Assembly (NCBI RefSeq): GCF_001509585.1
Contig: NZ_LNCI01000004.1
Location: forward strand, 1-64,000
Reading direction: 5' to 3'
DNA: 64,000 bases
Origin: Tropicimonas marinistellae
GTDB lineage: Bacteria > Pseudomonadota > Alphaproteobacteria > Rhodobacterales > Rhodobacteraceae
In this document: piece by piece, positions 52,711 through 62,202 of the stretch
How the letters are laid out: each line of letters starts with the position of its first letter
Position numbering within the stretch: position 1 is the stretch's first letter
Made by a program: the position numbers and the translations under genes
The notes under the pieces: generated by a model
What the model saw: only the letters and a program-made list of their open reading frames with translations
The model's database searches: none
What the model was told of the DNA's origin: nothing

Positions 52711-54084
52711 TTGTTTGGCGGCAAAAGGAAAAAGCCATCAAATGGCGGCGAGGCTGGTCCGGGAGTCGATTCACAGTCCGTTCGAGACGCGTTGGGCATC
52801 GTTGTCGCCAGTCCGGAATTCCATGGCGCTGAACGGTTGCAGGCTTTTCTGACCTACGTCGTCGAAGAAAGCCTCGCCGGACGCGGCGAGCGTATTCGTG
52901 CCAAGACGATTGTCGAAGATGTCTACGAACGCTCACCCGGCAAAGGGCGTGATCCCATGGCGGTTGTCCGCGTGGATGCCGGACGTTTGCGACGGCGCCT
53001 GAAGGACTACTATAACGGGTCGGGGGCTGGATCGACGCTGCAGATCCACATCGATGCGGGTGGGTATGCGCCACGTTTCGAACACCTCGATCCGTTTGAG
53101 CATGAGCTTCCGCACGCCGCGCCGCCTTCCGCCGACACTCAATTGCGTCGTGTTCTGGTGGTTGCCGGCGGGATTGCAGCCTTGTTCGCACTTGGGTGGT
53201 TTGTTGTCGGCCAGACCTTCAATTCTGCGCGCCTCACGAAGGATGAACGTCGAGCCGACGATGTGCGAGAGGCATTGTTCAATACTTCACCGGCCAAACT
53301 CCAGGCGGCGAACCTTGCCGAGCAGTCGCGGGCACTGCTGTTTCCCGCATTGGACCCGGAGCGTTTGACGCTGGTGCTGGCATTGTTCAAACGCGCTATC
53401 GAACTCGATCCGGACTATTTCGGCGGATATGCCGGAAGTGCACAGACGCTGGCAACACTCGCAATCACATCTCCACCGGGTCCGCATCGCGAAGAATTGG
53501 AAGCCCGAGCCGCGCAGCGCGCCGAGCGCGCCTTGGAACTCGGACCTGCCGAGGGGTGGAGTCATTCGGCGTCCGCGCTCGTCGCGATGGCCGGGAAGAA
53601 CTACGACGCGGCGCTGGCGCAATCGTCCAGAGCGTTGGTCCTGTCTCCTGAGGATGTCTGGGTTCGGAATGTGGACGCCCTTATTGCCCTGTTCAGCGGC
53701 GAGTTCGAGCGCGCAATCCAGTCGGCCGAGATCGATGGGCAGCAAGCCAGTATCGGGGACAGGTTTCCCCACCGCAACGTCATCGCATCGGCAAAGTTCC
53801 ACCTCGGGCACTATGGCGAGGCAATCAAATGGTACAACGAAGCGGCTCGGGAAGGCGACCCGATCAGCGCCATCAGCGTGGCCTATCTCGCTGCTGCGCA
53901 ACAGCGACTGGGAGAAACCGAAGCGGCAGTCGGAATGCTTGAACTGATGGAGAAGGCTTGGCCCGGTTTCCCGATCGAAACACTGTTTCTGTCGCTCTTC
54001 CGAGATAAAGGCCATGCCTTGGAAATCACGTCAGCCTTGGAAGAAGCCGCAAGCGCCCACCGTAGCCCGGCACCGCCGCGTTGA
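52711..54084 (+). CDS. winged-helix-like plus TPR membrane protein
   Basis: A 457-residue protein. The N-terminal 110 residues (FHGAERLQAFLTYVVEESLA, then VVRVDAGRLRRRLKDYYNGS and IDAGGYAPRF) match the conserved DNA-binding-like domain found in front of TPR or adenylate-cyclase domains in many proteobacteria. A membrane segment (VLVVAGGIAALFALGWFVVG) at about 147-168 is followed by TPR-like repeats (RAIELDPDYFGGYAGSAQTL and others). It starts with TTG after GGAG; no in-frame ATG is available. Possibly a membrane-bound regulator of the divergent small acidic/DUF3179/sulfatase 4 genes. Confidence 0.72.
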   Translation: MFGGKRKKPSNGGEAGPGVDSQSVRDALGIVVASPEFHGAERLQAFLTYVVEESLAGRGERIRAKTIVEDVYERSPGKGRDPMAVVRVDAGRLRRRLKDYYNGSGAGSTLQIHIDAGGYAPRFEHLDPFEHELPHAAPPSADTQLRRVLVVAGGIAALFALGWFVVGQTFNSARLTKDERRADDVREALFNTSPAKLQAANLAEQSRALLFPALDPERLTLVLALFKRAIELDPDYFGGYAGSAQTLATLAITSPPGPHREELEARAAQRAERALELGPAEGWSHSASALVAMAGKNYDAALAQSSRALVLSPEDVWVRNVDALIALFSGEFERAIQSAEIDGQQASIGDRFPHRNVIASAKFHLGHYGEAIKWYNEAAREGDPISAISVAYLAAAQQRLGETEAAVGMLELMEKAWPGFPIETLFLSLFRDKGHALEITSALEEAASAHRSPAPPR

Positions 54085-54289
54085 TGCGCTCCTGAGCCGA
54101 CCGCGGACGCCGGTTCGATCGCGCCGGACCGCGGTCGCCCGGGATTGGAAAGGTGGGTGGTCAGTTGCTGAGAACGGCTTGAACGCCATCCTGACATAGC
54201 ATGCCATTCAGTGCCCAACGCAAATTCAGCAACGATATGGGTCGTCGCCGGTGTCCTTCTATGCAGGACGCCGTCCCCGCCGGGCGACC

Positions 54290-55114
54290 CTATTCCGGCC
54301 AGCGCTCTGCGGCGTAGTCCATTGTCTCGCGCACGTCGAGCGCACGGGTGGAGTTGCCACTTCGAATGAGGAATTCAGCCTTGCCGCCTTGCGTCAGGTA
54401 GACAGGCTTCGGCGCCGGTTCGACGATGACGAGGCAGACATCAAGTCCCTCCACTTCGGAGAACACGCTGTGCACATGTGGAGAAACATGACCTCCCAGG
54501 AATCGTTTCAGGATGTCCCGCAGCAGCAGTTCGAATCCGTCTCGGTCCTTGGACCGCAAGGTCGCATAATCGCTTTCGAGTCCGTGAATCGCACCCTCAT
54601 CGGTCACCCCGATCAGCAGGGTGCCGCCCTTCGAGTTAAGAAACCCGGCGATCGTCTTTGCGATGACCATCTCAAGCGCCTTGTTCGGCTGACCCTTCCT
54701 GACGTCCCACCGCATGGAAGACTTGAACTCCACCCGCGCGCTTTCGCCTCCCGCGATCAGGTCGGGGATGGAGTCGCCGACGACTTCCGACAGCACCCGG
54801 AGATCGGCCTCCCGTCTGATCTGGGCCCGGGCGATGAGGCCGAAGCCCCAGCCCATCGCGGCGCCGATGGCCGCAAAGGCAAGACCCATGCCGATGTTCG
54901 ACGGCTCGGTCAGTTTGTTGGCGTGGTTCAACATGAACTGGCCATAACCGTCCACGCCATCGACAGATCGGGAGAACTCGATCCAGACCAGCGACAACAC
55001 CAGTGGATGAAGCACCAGGAAGCCGAAGACGGCGCCGAGCAGGGCAAGACCGGGCACAAACCACGCGCCGGCGGGGCGCGTGCCGGGACCGAGGATCGAT
55101 TGCAGGAACGGCAT
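54290..55114 (-). CDS. membrane-anchored AlbA_2 (Schlafen-type) protein
   Basis: A 274-residue protein. Two hydrophobic segments (about 18-46 and 73-92) lie in front of a cytoplasmic domain with ARVEFKSSMRWD, ALEMVIAKTIAGFLNSKGGT and LLIGVTDEGAIHGLE, the AlbA_2/Schlafen AAA_4 signature (DUF4062-like putative DNA- or nucleotide-binding domain). Most AlbA_2 proteins are soluble and linked to a winged helix; a membrane-tethered form is less usual. It stands alone on the minus strand. Function is unknown; some relatives act in defence or transcription. Confidence 0.8.
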   Translation of the reverse strand: MPFLQSILGPGTRPAGAWFVPGLALLGAVFGFLVLHPLVLSLVWIEFSRSVDGVDGYGQFMLNHANKLTEPSNIGMGLAFAAIGAAMGWGFGLIARAQIRREADLRVLSEVVGDSIPDLIAGGESARVEFKSSMRWDVRKGQPNKALEMVIAKTIAGFLNSKGGTLLIGVTDEGAIHGLESDYATLRSKDRDGFELLLRDILKRFLGGHVSPHVHSVFSEVEGLDVCLVIVEPAPKPVYLTQGGKAEFLIRSGNSTRALDVRETMDYAAERWPE

Positions 55115-55692
55115 GTGTGTTTATCCCAGAGACGTTGCAGCTCACGAGAGTCGACCTGCAACCAAGAAAGGAGCCCGTCAACCGGCATTCGCGATACAGT
55201 CCAAGCGCTGACGCCTGGGTCCCCTTCCCGCGAGGGAATAGCAACCCCAGAGCTCGTCCATCTCATCACGAGAGCCGGGATCCGGGACGCGGCAACGCGG
55301 CCTTGGATTCCCGCCTCGATGCCCCGAGTAGGTCGTTCACGTCCATCCAGTTCGTGCAACAATTGCAGCACCCTAGCACCACGACTGGCAGTTTGGCGCA
55401 AGAAACGGACTGTGCTGAAGAGTGTGAGCGCGCTGCTTTCGAACTCGTTGCCACGCCGCAGGCACCTGTCGTTCGAGCGCGCCAACCACGTTGCCATTCG
55501 CCGTGATCGCGCATTCGTCCCGTTCGGGTGTGTCGTATATCGGTGAATGGTGAAGCGCGGCAGTTGAACCAACTGCGAGCCGGAGACAGGCCGTCAGGAA
55601 AGCCCACATTCGTTTCGACGGGTGCGGGGTATCTCTGGTGCGTACCTTGCGGCCTGGCCAACAGCGTTCGCTCCTGTCGAGGTTGCTCGTTC
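55115..55692. other. intergenic region, no gene found
   Basis: Almost 580 bases between the AlbA_2 gene and the aminotransferase gene, both on the minus strand. Open frames here lack ribosome-binding sites and family resemblance. It presumably holds the AlbA_2 promoter. Confidence 0.45.
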
Positions 55693-56868
55693 CTAGGCCT
55701 CTGCTGCGCTCTCGAATGCGGGCAAGCTTGCCTCGATCATCTCGGCGGTGCCCGTGAGGCATATCCGGAAGTCGCTTGGCCGGTCGAACAAGGTCCCCGG
55801 CATCACGAAAACACCCTTGCGCGCAAGTTCTTCGGCAAAGGCAACCGAATCCCCGCTCGGCGCCCGCCCCCAAAGGTAGAACGTGCCAGCCGGCTTGGTG
55901 AGTTCATAGCCCCATTGCGTCAGCGCACCGTGTATCCGGTCGCGTTTAGCCTCCAGCGCAGCCACGTCGATTGACAGTTTCTCAAGGTCGCGGATCGCGT
56001 ATTGCAGCGGCGCGTCGGGGAAAGCCCAGCCCTCTGACACCTGTGTCGTTGTTGCGTAGGACTGGATCGCTTCGCGCTCATCTGCGGGCATCTGCGGCGA
56101 AATCGCCAGGTAGCCGATCCTCAGACCCGGGGCGAGCAGTATCTTCCCGTAGCTGTAGTCAATCAGCGTGCGTGGATAGACGGCCGCGGGGCTTGTGAAA
56201 TCCACGCCGTCGAACCTGATCCGACGATAAGGTTCGTCCGACAGGATGAAGATCGGATGGCCGATCTCACGGGATTTGGTCTCGAGCAGATCGGCGAGTT
56301 CGGCCAGCCGCTCACGGCTGTAAATCACGCCGGTCGGATTATGCGGCGTGTTGACGATGACAATCTTCGTACGAGGCGTGATTGCCTCCGCGATCGCACC
56401 GATGTCGAGGTCGAATGTCCCCTCCGCCAGGGGAGCAGGAACGGCGCGGGCACCGCGCGCAGCCAGCATCGTGCTGTAGCAGAACCACCCCGGTAGCGGA
56501 ATGATGCACTCGTCGCCGGGGTCGAGGAGCATCGAAAACGCGAGCGCGATTGCGCCAAAGGCGCCTGCCGTCATTGCGATGTCCTCGGGGGTGAACGCGA
56601 GCCCGAGTTCTTGGCTCAACGCTTCGGCAACCGCCGCGCGAGGTTCTTCCTCGTTCGATTTGTACGCGAACCAATCAACAGATTTGGGTTCGACCCGGTG
56701 CTTGAGAGAAGAAACAAGGCCAGGAAGCGGCATTTCGTGCGGATTTCCAAACGTCAGATCCGCAAGCACATCCTCGTCCGGAATGTCGGAGCGATAGCTG
56801 GCGAAAAAGTCGAAAACGGTGCGGATCTCCTCCGAGGCGAGCCGGGAGCGCTGCGAAACCATGGCCAT
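55693..56868 (-). CDS. PLP-dependent aminotransferase class I/II
   Basis: A 391-residue fold-type I aminotransferase: NTPHNPTGVIYSRERLAELA (the NPTG loop that binds the PLP aldehyde side), LSDEPYRRIRFDG (Asp/Tyr of PLP) and DYSYGKILLAPGLRIGYLAI, in which the SYGK Lys forms the Schiff base. It transfers an amino group between an amino acid and a 2-oxoacid; the substrate cannot be decided. AGGAGA before the ATG supports the start. It lies downstream of the Crp/Fnr gene by 208 bases on the same strand, and could be under its control. Confidence 0.88.
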   Translation of the reverse strand: MAMVSQRSRLASEEIRTVFDFFASYRSDIPDEDVLADLTFGNPHEMPLPGLVSSLKHRVEPKSVDWFAYKSNEEEPRAAVAEALSQELGLAFTPEDIAMTAGAFGAIALAFSMLLDPGDECIIPLPGWFCYSTMLAARGARAVPAPLAEGTFDLDIGAIAEAITPRTKIVIVNTPHNPTGVIYSRERLAELADLLETKSREIGHPIFILSDEPYRRIRFDGVDFTSPAAVYPRTLIDYSYGKILLAPGLRIGYLAISPQMPADEREAIQSYATTTQVSEGWAFPDAPLQYAIRDLEKLSIDVAALEAKRDRIHGALTQWGYELTKPAGTFYLWGRAPSGDSVAFAEELARKGVFVMPGTLFDRPSDFRICLTGTAEMIEASLPAFESAAEA

Positions 56869-57076
56869 CGTCGTCTCCTGTGTGTCGTCACAAAGGTAAA
56901 CGCGGCTTCGCCATTACAACAGGAAATTCTCCCCATGGGCAAAGTTGCCCTGCCAAGACGATAGACGATAATCTCTCGCGGTCTGAAGAATGGGTCACCC
57001 CGATGTGGCGCCTCGAACGGCCCGCCGACGCAACTTGCATTCCATGGAGCAACGGCCCGAGGGCCCCGTCGCGATA

Positions 57077-57766
57077 CTACCCGTCAATTGACGAACTGAG
57101 CCCATCAATGTCGGTGATTGTTACCTTCCCGTAGCCAAGGCGAATGAGGTTCTTGCCTTCAAGAAACTTGAGGTGAGGAGACACCTTCGACGGCGCGAGG
57201 TTGGCAAGGTCTGAGAGCTCCTGTTGCGTTATGCTGATTGTTCGCGTTGTCGCCGAACGTTGCAGAACGCCTCGATGACCACCAAGACGCAGCAGGGTCG
57301 CGGCAATCCGCTGGCGTCCGGTGCGCAGTGCAAGGTCGTTCGCGGCCGACATGGCGAGAAGCTGGTTCATCGATGCCAGACGCGCGAGGGCTTCCCACAA
57401 TTCGGGGTGTCGATTGGCGAGGGCACGGAATCTCGCGTAGAGAATCCGAACAAGCGTGGTCTCACCGGAGCTACGCATCTCCACCAGGCCCGGAAGGCTC
57501 AAAACGGGTTCGGACTCGCCCAGCCAGGCGCCGGCATGATGGATATGACCGAGTATCGTCTCGAGTTCATTCAAAGTGACCATGACCCGGACCTGCCCGC
57601 TGATGACGCCCCAGAGGCAGGTCTGTTCGGCGTCCTGCGCATAGACAACTGACTTGTCGGCGAACGAAACCTCGTCGCCCAAGGCGGCGAACTCTCCGAG
57701 GACGCGGTCCGACACGCCCTGCAACCAGGCGGCGGCGAAGACATCGTTCAACGGAGGATTCACCAT
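57077..57766 (-). CDS. Crp/Fnr-family regulator divergent from DUF3604 copy 3
   Basis: A 229-residue regulator with an N-terminal cupin/cNMP-like domain (QTCLWGVISGQVRVMVTL, then HAGAWLGESEPVL) and C-terminal winged helix (SITQQELSDLANLAPSKVSP). It lacks the Arg/Ser pair of cAMP binders, so the ligand is uncertain. It is divergent from DUF3604 copy 3 across 138 bases, which points to control of that hydrolase and of the outer-membrane protein after it. Different regulator family from the AraC proteins used at the other DUF3604 blocks. Confidence 0.87.
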   Translation of the reverse strand: MVNPPLNDVFAAAWLQGVSDRVLGEFAALGDEVSFADKSVVYAQDAEQTCLWGVISGQVRVMVTLNELETILGHIHHAGAWLGESEPVLSLPGLVEMRSSGETTLVRILYARFRALANRHPELWEALARLASMNQLLAMSAANDLALRTGRQRIAATLLRLGGHRGVLQRSATTRTISITQQELSDLANLAPSKVSPHLKFLEGKNLIRLGYGKVTITDIDGLSSSIDG

Positions 57767-57904
57767 TTCACTCCAATTGCCCCCTTTGGGAAAGTCTGAC
57801 CGACCAAGCTGCGTTACCCTACGACACTACACACGCGCGACGAGATTATCCAAACCACTGTCGAACAACGACAAAAGCGAGAGAATTTGCAGGGGGGACA
57901 CTCC

Positions 57905-59815
57905 ATGAAGATCTGTCGGCCGTCGACCAACGTGACGTTTTCGCTGGCTTGCATGGCCCTGTTTGCCATCGCCGGCTCCGCCAATGCGCAGGACGCGCCG
58001 CCGCCGATCCCGGGCGAGCGGGCCTATTCACCCTACCTCCAGCGGGACTATCCCAATCGCGTGCTCTTCGGCGACACGCACCTGCACACCTCCTATTCCC
58101 CGGATGCCGGAATGATCGGCAACAACCTGGGGCCGGAGGAGGCGTTTCGGTTTGCCAAGGGAGAGACGGTGACCTCCTCCATGGGGGTGCCCGTCCGTCT
58201 CGTCCGCCCGCTGGACTGGCTCGTGATCTCCGACCACGCCGAGGGGCTCGGCGTGGCGCCAATGCTGAAACGGGACGATCCAGCGGTGCTCGATACAGAG
58301 TTCGGTCGAACGCTGCATGGCTATGTGCAGGACGGCTCGGCCGAGGCAGCCGGCGCGGCGTGGAACCTGTGGGCCGGCTCCCGGTTCGAGGGGACGAACC
58401 CCTATTCGAACAACCCGGATTTCTCACGCGGCCCCTGGGAAGAGACGATCGACGCGGCCGACGCGGCGAACGAACCCGGTCTGTTTTCGGCGATCATCGG
58501 GTTCGAATGGTCCTCGACGCCCAATGGAAACAACATGCATCGCGTGGTCGTTTACCGTGATGGCAAGGATGTCGCGAACGCGCGCGTCCCGTTGTCGGCG
58601 GACAATGGCGTGAATCCAGAAGACCTCTGGGATTGGATGGCGGCGCTGGAAGCGGAAACGGGCGGGCGGGTTCTGGCCATCCCTCACAACGGCAACCTGT
58701 CGAACGGGCTGATGTTCGATGACACCCGCTACGCTTCGGATGAGCCGATAGACACGGACTATGCCGAACGGCGTGCGCGGTTCGAGCCGCTCTACGAAGT
58801 CACCCAGATGAAGGGCGACGGCGAGGCGCACCCGATGCTGTCCCCCGACGATCCTTTCGCGGATTTCGAGACATGGGACAGCGCCAATTTCGGTGACGGC
58901 GTGAAGACGCCGGAGATGTTGCCAAAGGAATATGCCCGCCCGGCCTTGCGGCGTGGCCTGGCCTATCAGGCGGACCTGGGCGTGAACCCGTTCAAGTTCG
59001 GGATGATCGGGTCGACCGACGCGCATACGTCGCTCGCGACGACACGCGAAGACAATTTCTTTGGAAAGGTCGCGCAGCTTGAACCGACAGCGGACCCGGT
59101 CCGCTTCGAAGAGATCATTGCCGGAAGACTGGGGGCTCCCGAGAACGCGATAGCGGCCTGGCAAACCTCCGCGTCGGGCCTTGCTGCCGTTTGGGCACGC
59201 GAAAACACCCGGGGGGCGATCTTCGACGCGATGATGCGCAGGGAGGTCTATGCCACCACCGGCACGCGCATCCGGGTACGGGTATTCGCGGGCTACAACT
59301 TCGAGGCATCGGACCTGCCCCGCTCCGATTTCGCGGCGTATGGGTACGAGAACGGGGTGCCGATGGGGGCGGATCTCCCGGCCGGCGAGGGCCGCGCGCC
59401 GCGCTTCCTTGTGCGTGCGCTCCGGGATCCTGACGGTGCCAATCTCGACCGGGTTCAGATCGTCAAGGGTTGGCTCAACGCCGACGGCACCACGGCCGAG
59501 CGCGTCTACGACATTGCCTGCGGAGGCCGCGAACTGCTGGACGACGCCTGCGACGGCGTGGTTGGCAATACCGTCGATGCCGAGGAGGCCAGCTTCACCA
59601 ACGCTATCGGGCAGGCGATCCTCGCTGGCCACTGGGAAGACCCGGATTTCGATCCGTCCCAGAGCGCATTCTACTACGTTCGAGTCCTCGAAATTCCGAC
59701 GCCACGCTGGACAACCTTCGACCGCAAGGTGTTCGGCGCCGAACTTCCCGAGGGCGCACCTGTCTCCATACAGGAACGCGCCTATACCTCTCCGATCTGG
59801 TACACGCCGAGGTGA
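57905..59815 (+). CDS. DUF3604 exported PHP-like metal hydrolase, copy 3
   Basis: A 636-residue secreted protein, paralogue of the two earlier copies. Signal peptide to ANAQD (residue 30); LFGDTHLHTSYSPDAG (HxH 59-61), LVISDHAEGLG (D110, H111), PHNGNLSNG, and MIGSTDAHTSLATTRED (DxH). It ends in VSIQERAYTSPIWYTPR, the family ending of this locus. GGGGGACACTCC before the ATG sets the start (an ATG 18 bases upstream is in frame). Its neighbour downstream is an outer-membrane barrel, as with sulfatase 1. Confidence 0.88.
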   Translation: MKICRPSTNVTFSLACMALFAIAGSANAQDAPPPIPGERAYSPYLQRDYPNRVLFGDTHLHTSYSPDAGMIGNNLGPEEAFRFAKGETVTSSMGVPVRLVRPLDWLVISDHAEGLGVAPMLKRDDPAVLDTEFGRTLHGYVQDGSAEAAGAAWNLWAGSRFEGTNPYSNNPDFSRGPWEETIDAADAANEPGLFSAIIGFEWSSTPNGNNMHRVVVYRDGKDVANARVPLSADNGVNPEDLWDWMAALEAETGGRVLAIPHNGNLSNGLMFDDTRYASDEPIDTDYAERRARFEPLYEVTQMKGDGEAHPMLSPDDPFADFETWDSANFGDGVKTPEMLPKEYARPALRRGLAYQADLGVNPFKFGMIGSTDAHTSLATTREDNFFGKVAQLEPTADPVRFEEIIAGRLGAPENAIAAWQTSASGLAAVWARENTRGAIFDAMMRREVYATTGTRIRVRVFAGYNFEASDLPRSDFAAYGYENGVPMGADLPAGEGRAPRFLVRALRDPDGANLDRVQIVKGWLNADGTTAERVYDIACGGRELLDDACDGVVGNTVDAEEASFTNAIGQAILAGHWEDPDFDPSQSAFYYVRVLEIPTPRWTTFDRKVFGAELPEGAPVSIQERAYTSPIWYTPR

Positions 59816-59950
59816 GGCCGGACGGTGCGGGTACCCCTCGGTCCGCGCCCCCCATACACTTCGTGTTCGCGCCGCCGGAAACCTCCTCACACATGGCTGG
59901 CCGCTTCGAACCCCTTGCCGGACTACGAGACATCGACAGGAGACTGGACA

Positions 59951-60943
59951 TTGCAATTCATCGCCCGAAACCCTGTTGCCCCGTGCCTCGCGGCAGTGTT
60001 TTCCGTCGTCCTCTGCCAACAGGCGCAGGCCGTGGAGGGAGGCATCGGAGCCTATTTTCTTGGCTCGCGCGACACCCTTCCGGCCATCGTTCCGCCGCCG
60101 GGCACCTACCTCTCTTTCATCTATGACCGGCTCGAAGGCAGCGTGGAAGGGCTGTCGGTCGGCGGCCTACCCATTCGGGCCGACGCGAACGTCTCGGTCG
60201 ATCTCTATCGGCTGAGCTTCACGCAGGTTTTCGATGCCGAGCTGATGGGAGGCACGCCGGCCCTCAACGTCGCAATCCCGCTGCCCGCCTCGGAGATCGC
60301 CTTCCAGGCGGTTACCGGCCCGCTCGCCGGAACGGATATCGACGACACATCCTTCGGTGTCGGCGATACCGGCATTACCGGCCTTGTCGGCTGGCACGAC
60401 GGCAACATGCACTACAACGCCGGCCTGACGGTTTTTGCGCCGACCGGCTCCTACGACACGGCTTCCGTCGATGTCGGACGCCGGTCGGTCGACATCCTGT
60501 CGAACGGAAAGAACGTCTGGAGTTTCATGCCGTCTGCCGGTGCGACCTATTTCAACCCTGAGTCGGGCGTCGAGGTCTCCGGCGTGGCAAGCCTGCTGTT
60601 CAGCACGAAGAACGAGGCGACCGATTATCAGACCGCCCCGGCCCTTCAGCTTGAGGGCGCGATCATGCAGCGACTGGGATCGGGATGGGGCTTTGGCGTC
60701 GCGGGGTATACCTACCAGCAACTCGGCGACGATAGCGGCTCCGGCGCCGATGCGTTGCGAACGGCGCTCGGGGCAAGCAGCCTCGAGGCGCGCGTCAGCG
60801 GCGCCGGGCCGGTCCTGACCTACAGCGGCGGGAGGCTTTTCGGCGGCGATCTGTCCCTGAAGGTCAAGTACACGTCGGAGTTCGGCGCAAAACGGCGATT
60901 GGAGAGCGATGTTTTCACGTTCAATCTGTCGTTGGCGTATTGA
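59951..60943 (+). CDS. outer-membrane channel-like protein (SphA/phenol-degradation family)
   Basis: A 330-residue exported protein beginning with TTG at 59951 after CAGGAG, then a signal peptide to AQAVEGG. The mature part alternates strands: DRLEGSVEGLSVGGLPIRA, HYNAGLTVFAPTGSYDTA, FMPSAGATYFNPESGVEVSG and GGDLSLKVKYTSEFGAK, ending in LSLAY, a barrel-type C-terminus. It resembles the phenol/meta-pathway outer-membrane transporter group. It follows DUF3604 copy 3 by 135 bases, so a link to uptake of that enzyme's substrate is likely. Confidence 0.75.
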   Translation: MQFIARNPVAPCLAAVFSVVLCQQAQAVEGGIGAYFLGSRDTLPAIVPPPGTYLSFIYDRLEGSVEGLSVGGLPIRADANVSVDLYRLSFTQVFDAELMGGTPALNVAIPLPASEIAFQAVTGPLAGTDIDDTSFGVGDTGITGLVGWHDGNMHYNAGLTVFAPTGSYDTASVDVGRRSVDILSNGKNVWSFMPSAGATYFNPESGVEVSGVASLLFSTKNEATDYQTAPALQLEGAIMQRLGSGWGFGVAGYTYQQLGDDSGSGADALRTALGASSLEARVSGAGPVLTYSGGRLFGGDLSLKVKYTSEFGAKRRLESDVFTFNLSLAY

Positions 60944-61182
60944 ACAGGCGGAAAATGTCTCGCCTATCCACGTGGCGTCGAACTTTGGCAGTGTTGACAC
61001 AAGAGGCTGAAGGCGGGCATCCATCGAGCCCGGCATGAGCCTCGGCCAAGGGCCTATCGCGTCGATCCGGTTTGTGCCCCGCAGGCAGCACCGCAGATTG
61101 AGCATGCGTCAGGTGTGTTCTGATCGCGAAACTGGCCTCCAAATCGCTCTTGATACGTTGGCGCCCGCCAACCGGGCGGCCT

Positions 61183-62202
61183 TCAGCCGCAAATCGGAAG
61201 TACACGAGGCGGCTGCTCCGGCAAGGACCGCCTCCATTGGTTGATGACCGGTTGGAGAGTTCTTTTCGGCCAGAACTTGGGAGAACCGATTGCCTTGAGG
61301 CATGTGTCGTTCCAGTAGAGCCCGGCTTGCGACAGGGATGTCCCGGACGTAACGGCATTTGCAACGGCGCTGATGTCCCTCGACTCGGGATAGATGTACA
61401 GCGTCGTCGGGTTGCCCTCGACCTGCGCGAGAATGGCCTTGGACTCGGCGGGGGACCAGGTTGTGCAGCCGTTGCTGCGGCCGCCTGTGTAGTTCACCAG
61501 CGTACCGTACGGGACATACCCATCCTTGTCGGCGTGCGGGCTCTGCGGATTCCTGAACCGGCATTGCTGTTTCAGGAAGACAGCCTGATGGCCGCCAATG
61601 GCCCGCTCCCGAGCATTCCTTGTATCGCCTTCCCCGTCGAACAACAGGAAGGTGCGATAGAACGGGGTGCGCCGGCCCGAATGGCTGTAATACCCCTTGA
61701 ACGAGGTTCTCGTTTCGGCCGTCACATAGGCGCCGCCCATTGTCAGTTTGGAACCCTCTGCGTTGCTGAAGTTCCTCGCGCACTGCCGACCATTCGCGAA
61801 ATTCGCGCGTTTCAGGTTCCGCCCGTTGCCGTAGCCCGACGAAACAGCAACGAACTTTTTTGACGTCTCGCAGATGACATAGAACCGGCGTCCCGGGTTG
61901 CCGCTGGGCGAAACGCTCGGGCGCGTCGCATCCATGGCAAGGTAGCACGGGTTCCGAACGCCCCCCCTGCGCACCTTGTCCCGATAGAGCTCACGTGCTC
62001 TTTGCAGGACGACGGGCGCGATCTGGCCATCGCCGGGTCCGACGTGCTTTTGCAGCCAGGTCGGGATCTCCGAGGTTTGCGACGCCGCCTTCTGTGGAAC
62101 TGTACTCACCAACGACGCACAGATCGCAATGACGACGAAAAGTCGGTGTGAATGCAACTGCAACTGGTGGTTCTCCTGCCCGATCATCCTCGGCAAGAGC
62201 AT
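61183..62202 (-). CDS. murein L,D-transpeptidase-like protein (YkuD_2)
   Basis: A 339-residue exported protein. The ATG at 62202 leads into a signal peptide (RLFVVIAICASLVSTVPQKA); the catalytic region reads SGYGNGRNLKRANFANG, then GYVPYGTLVNYTGGRSNGCT, in which the S-N-G-C-T Cys matches the nucleophile of YkuD_2 L,D-transpeptidase-like proteins (PF13645). These modify or cross-link peptidoglycan in the periplasm. The frame is open for a further 159 bases upstream without signal-like character. Single gene. Confidence 0.75.
   Translation of the reverse strand: MLLPRMIGQENHQLQLHSHRLFVVIAICASLVSTVPQKAASQTSEIPTWLQKHVGPGDGQIAPVVLQRARELYRDKVRRGGVRNPCYLAMDATRPSVSPSGNPGRRFYVICETSKKFVAVSSGYGNGRNLKRANFANGRQCARNFSNAEGSKLTMGGAYVTAETRTSFKGYYSHSGRRTPFYRTFLLFDGEGDTRNARERAIGGHQAVFLKQQCRFRNPQSPHADKDGYVPYGTLVNYTGGRSNGCTTWSPAESKAILAQVEGNPTTLYIYPESRDISAVANAVTSGTSLSQAGLYWNDTCLKAIGSPKFWPKRTLQPVINQWRRSLPEQPPRVLPICG

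Noticed and set aside
58424-60019. 531-residue open frame opposite DUF3604 copy 3
   Set aside because: Antisense shadow of a well-supported gene, Arg-rich composition and no domain.
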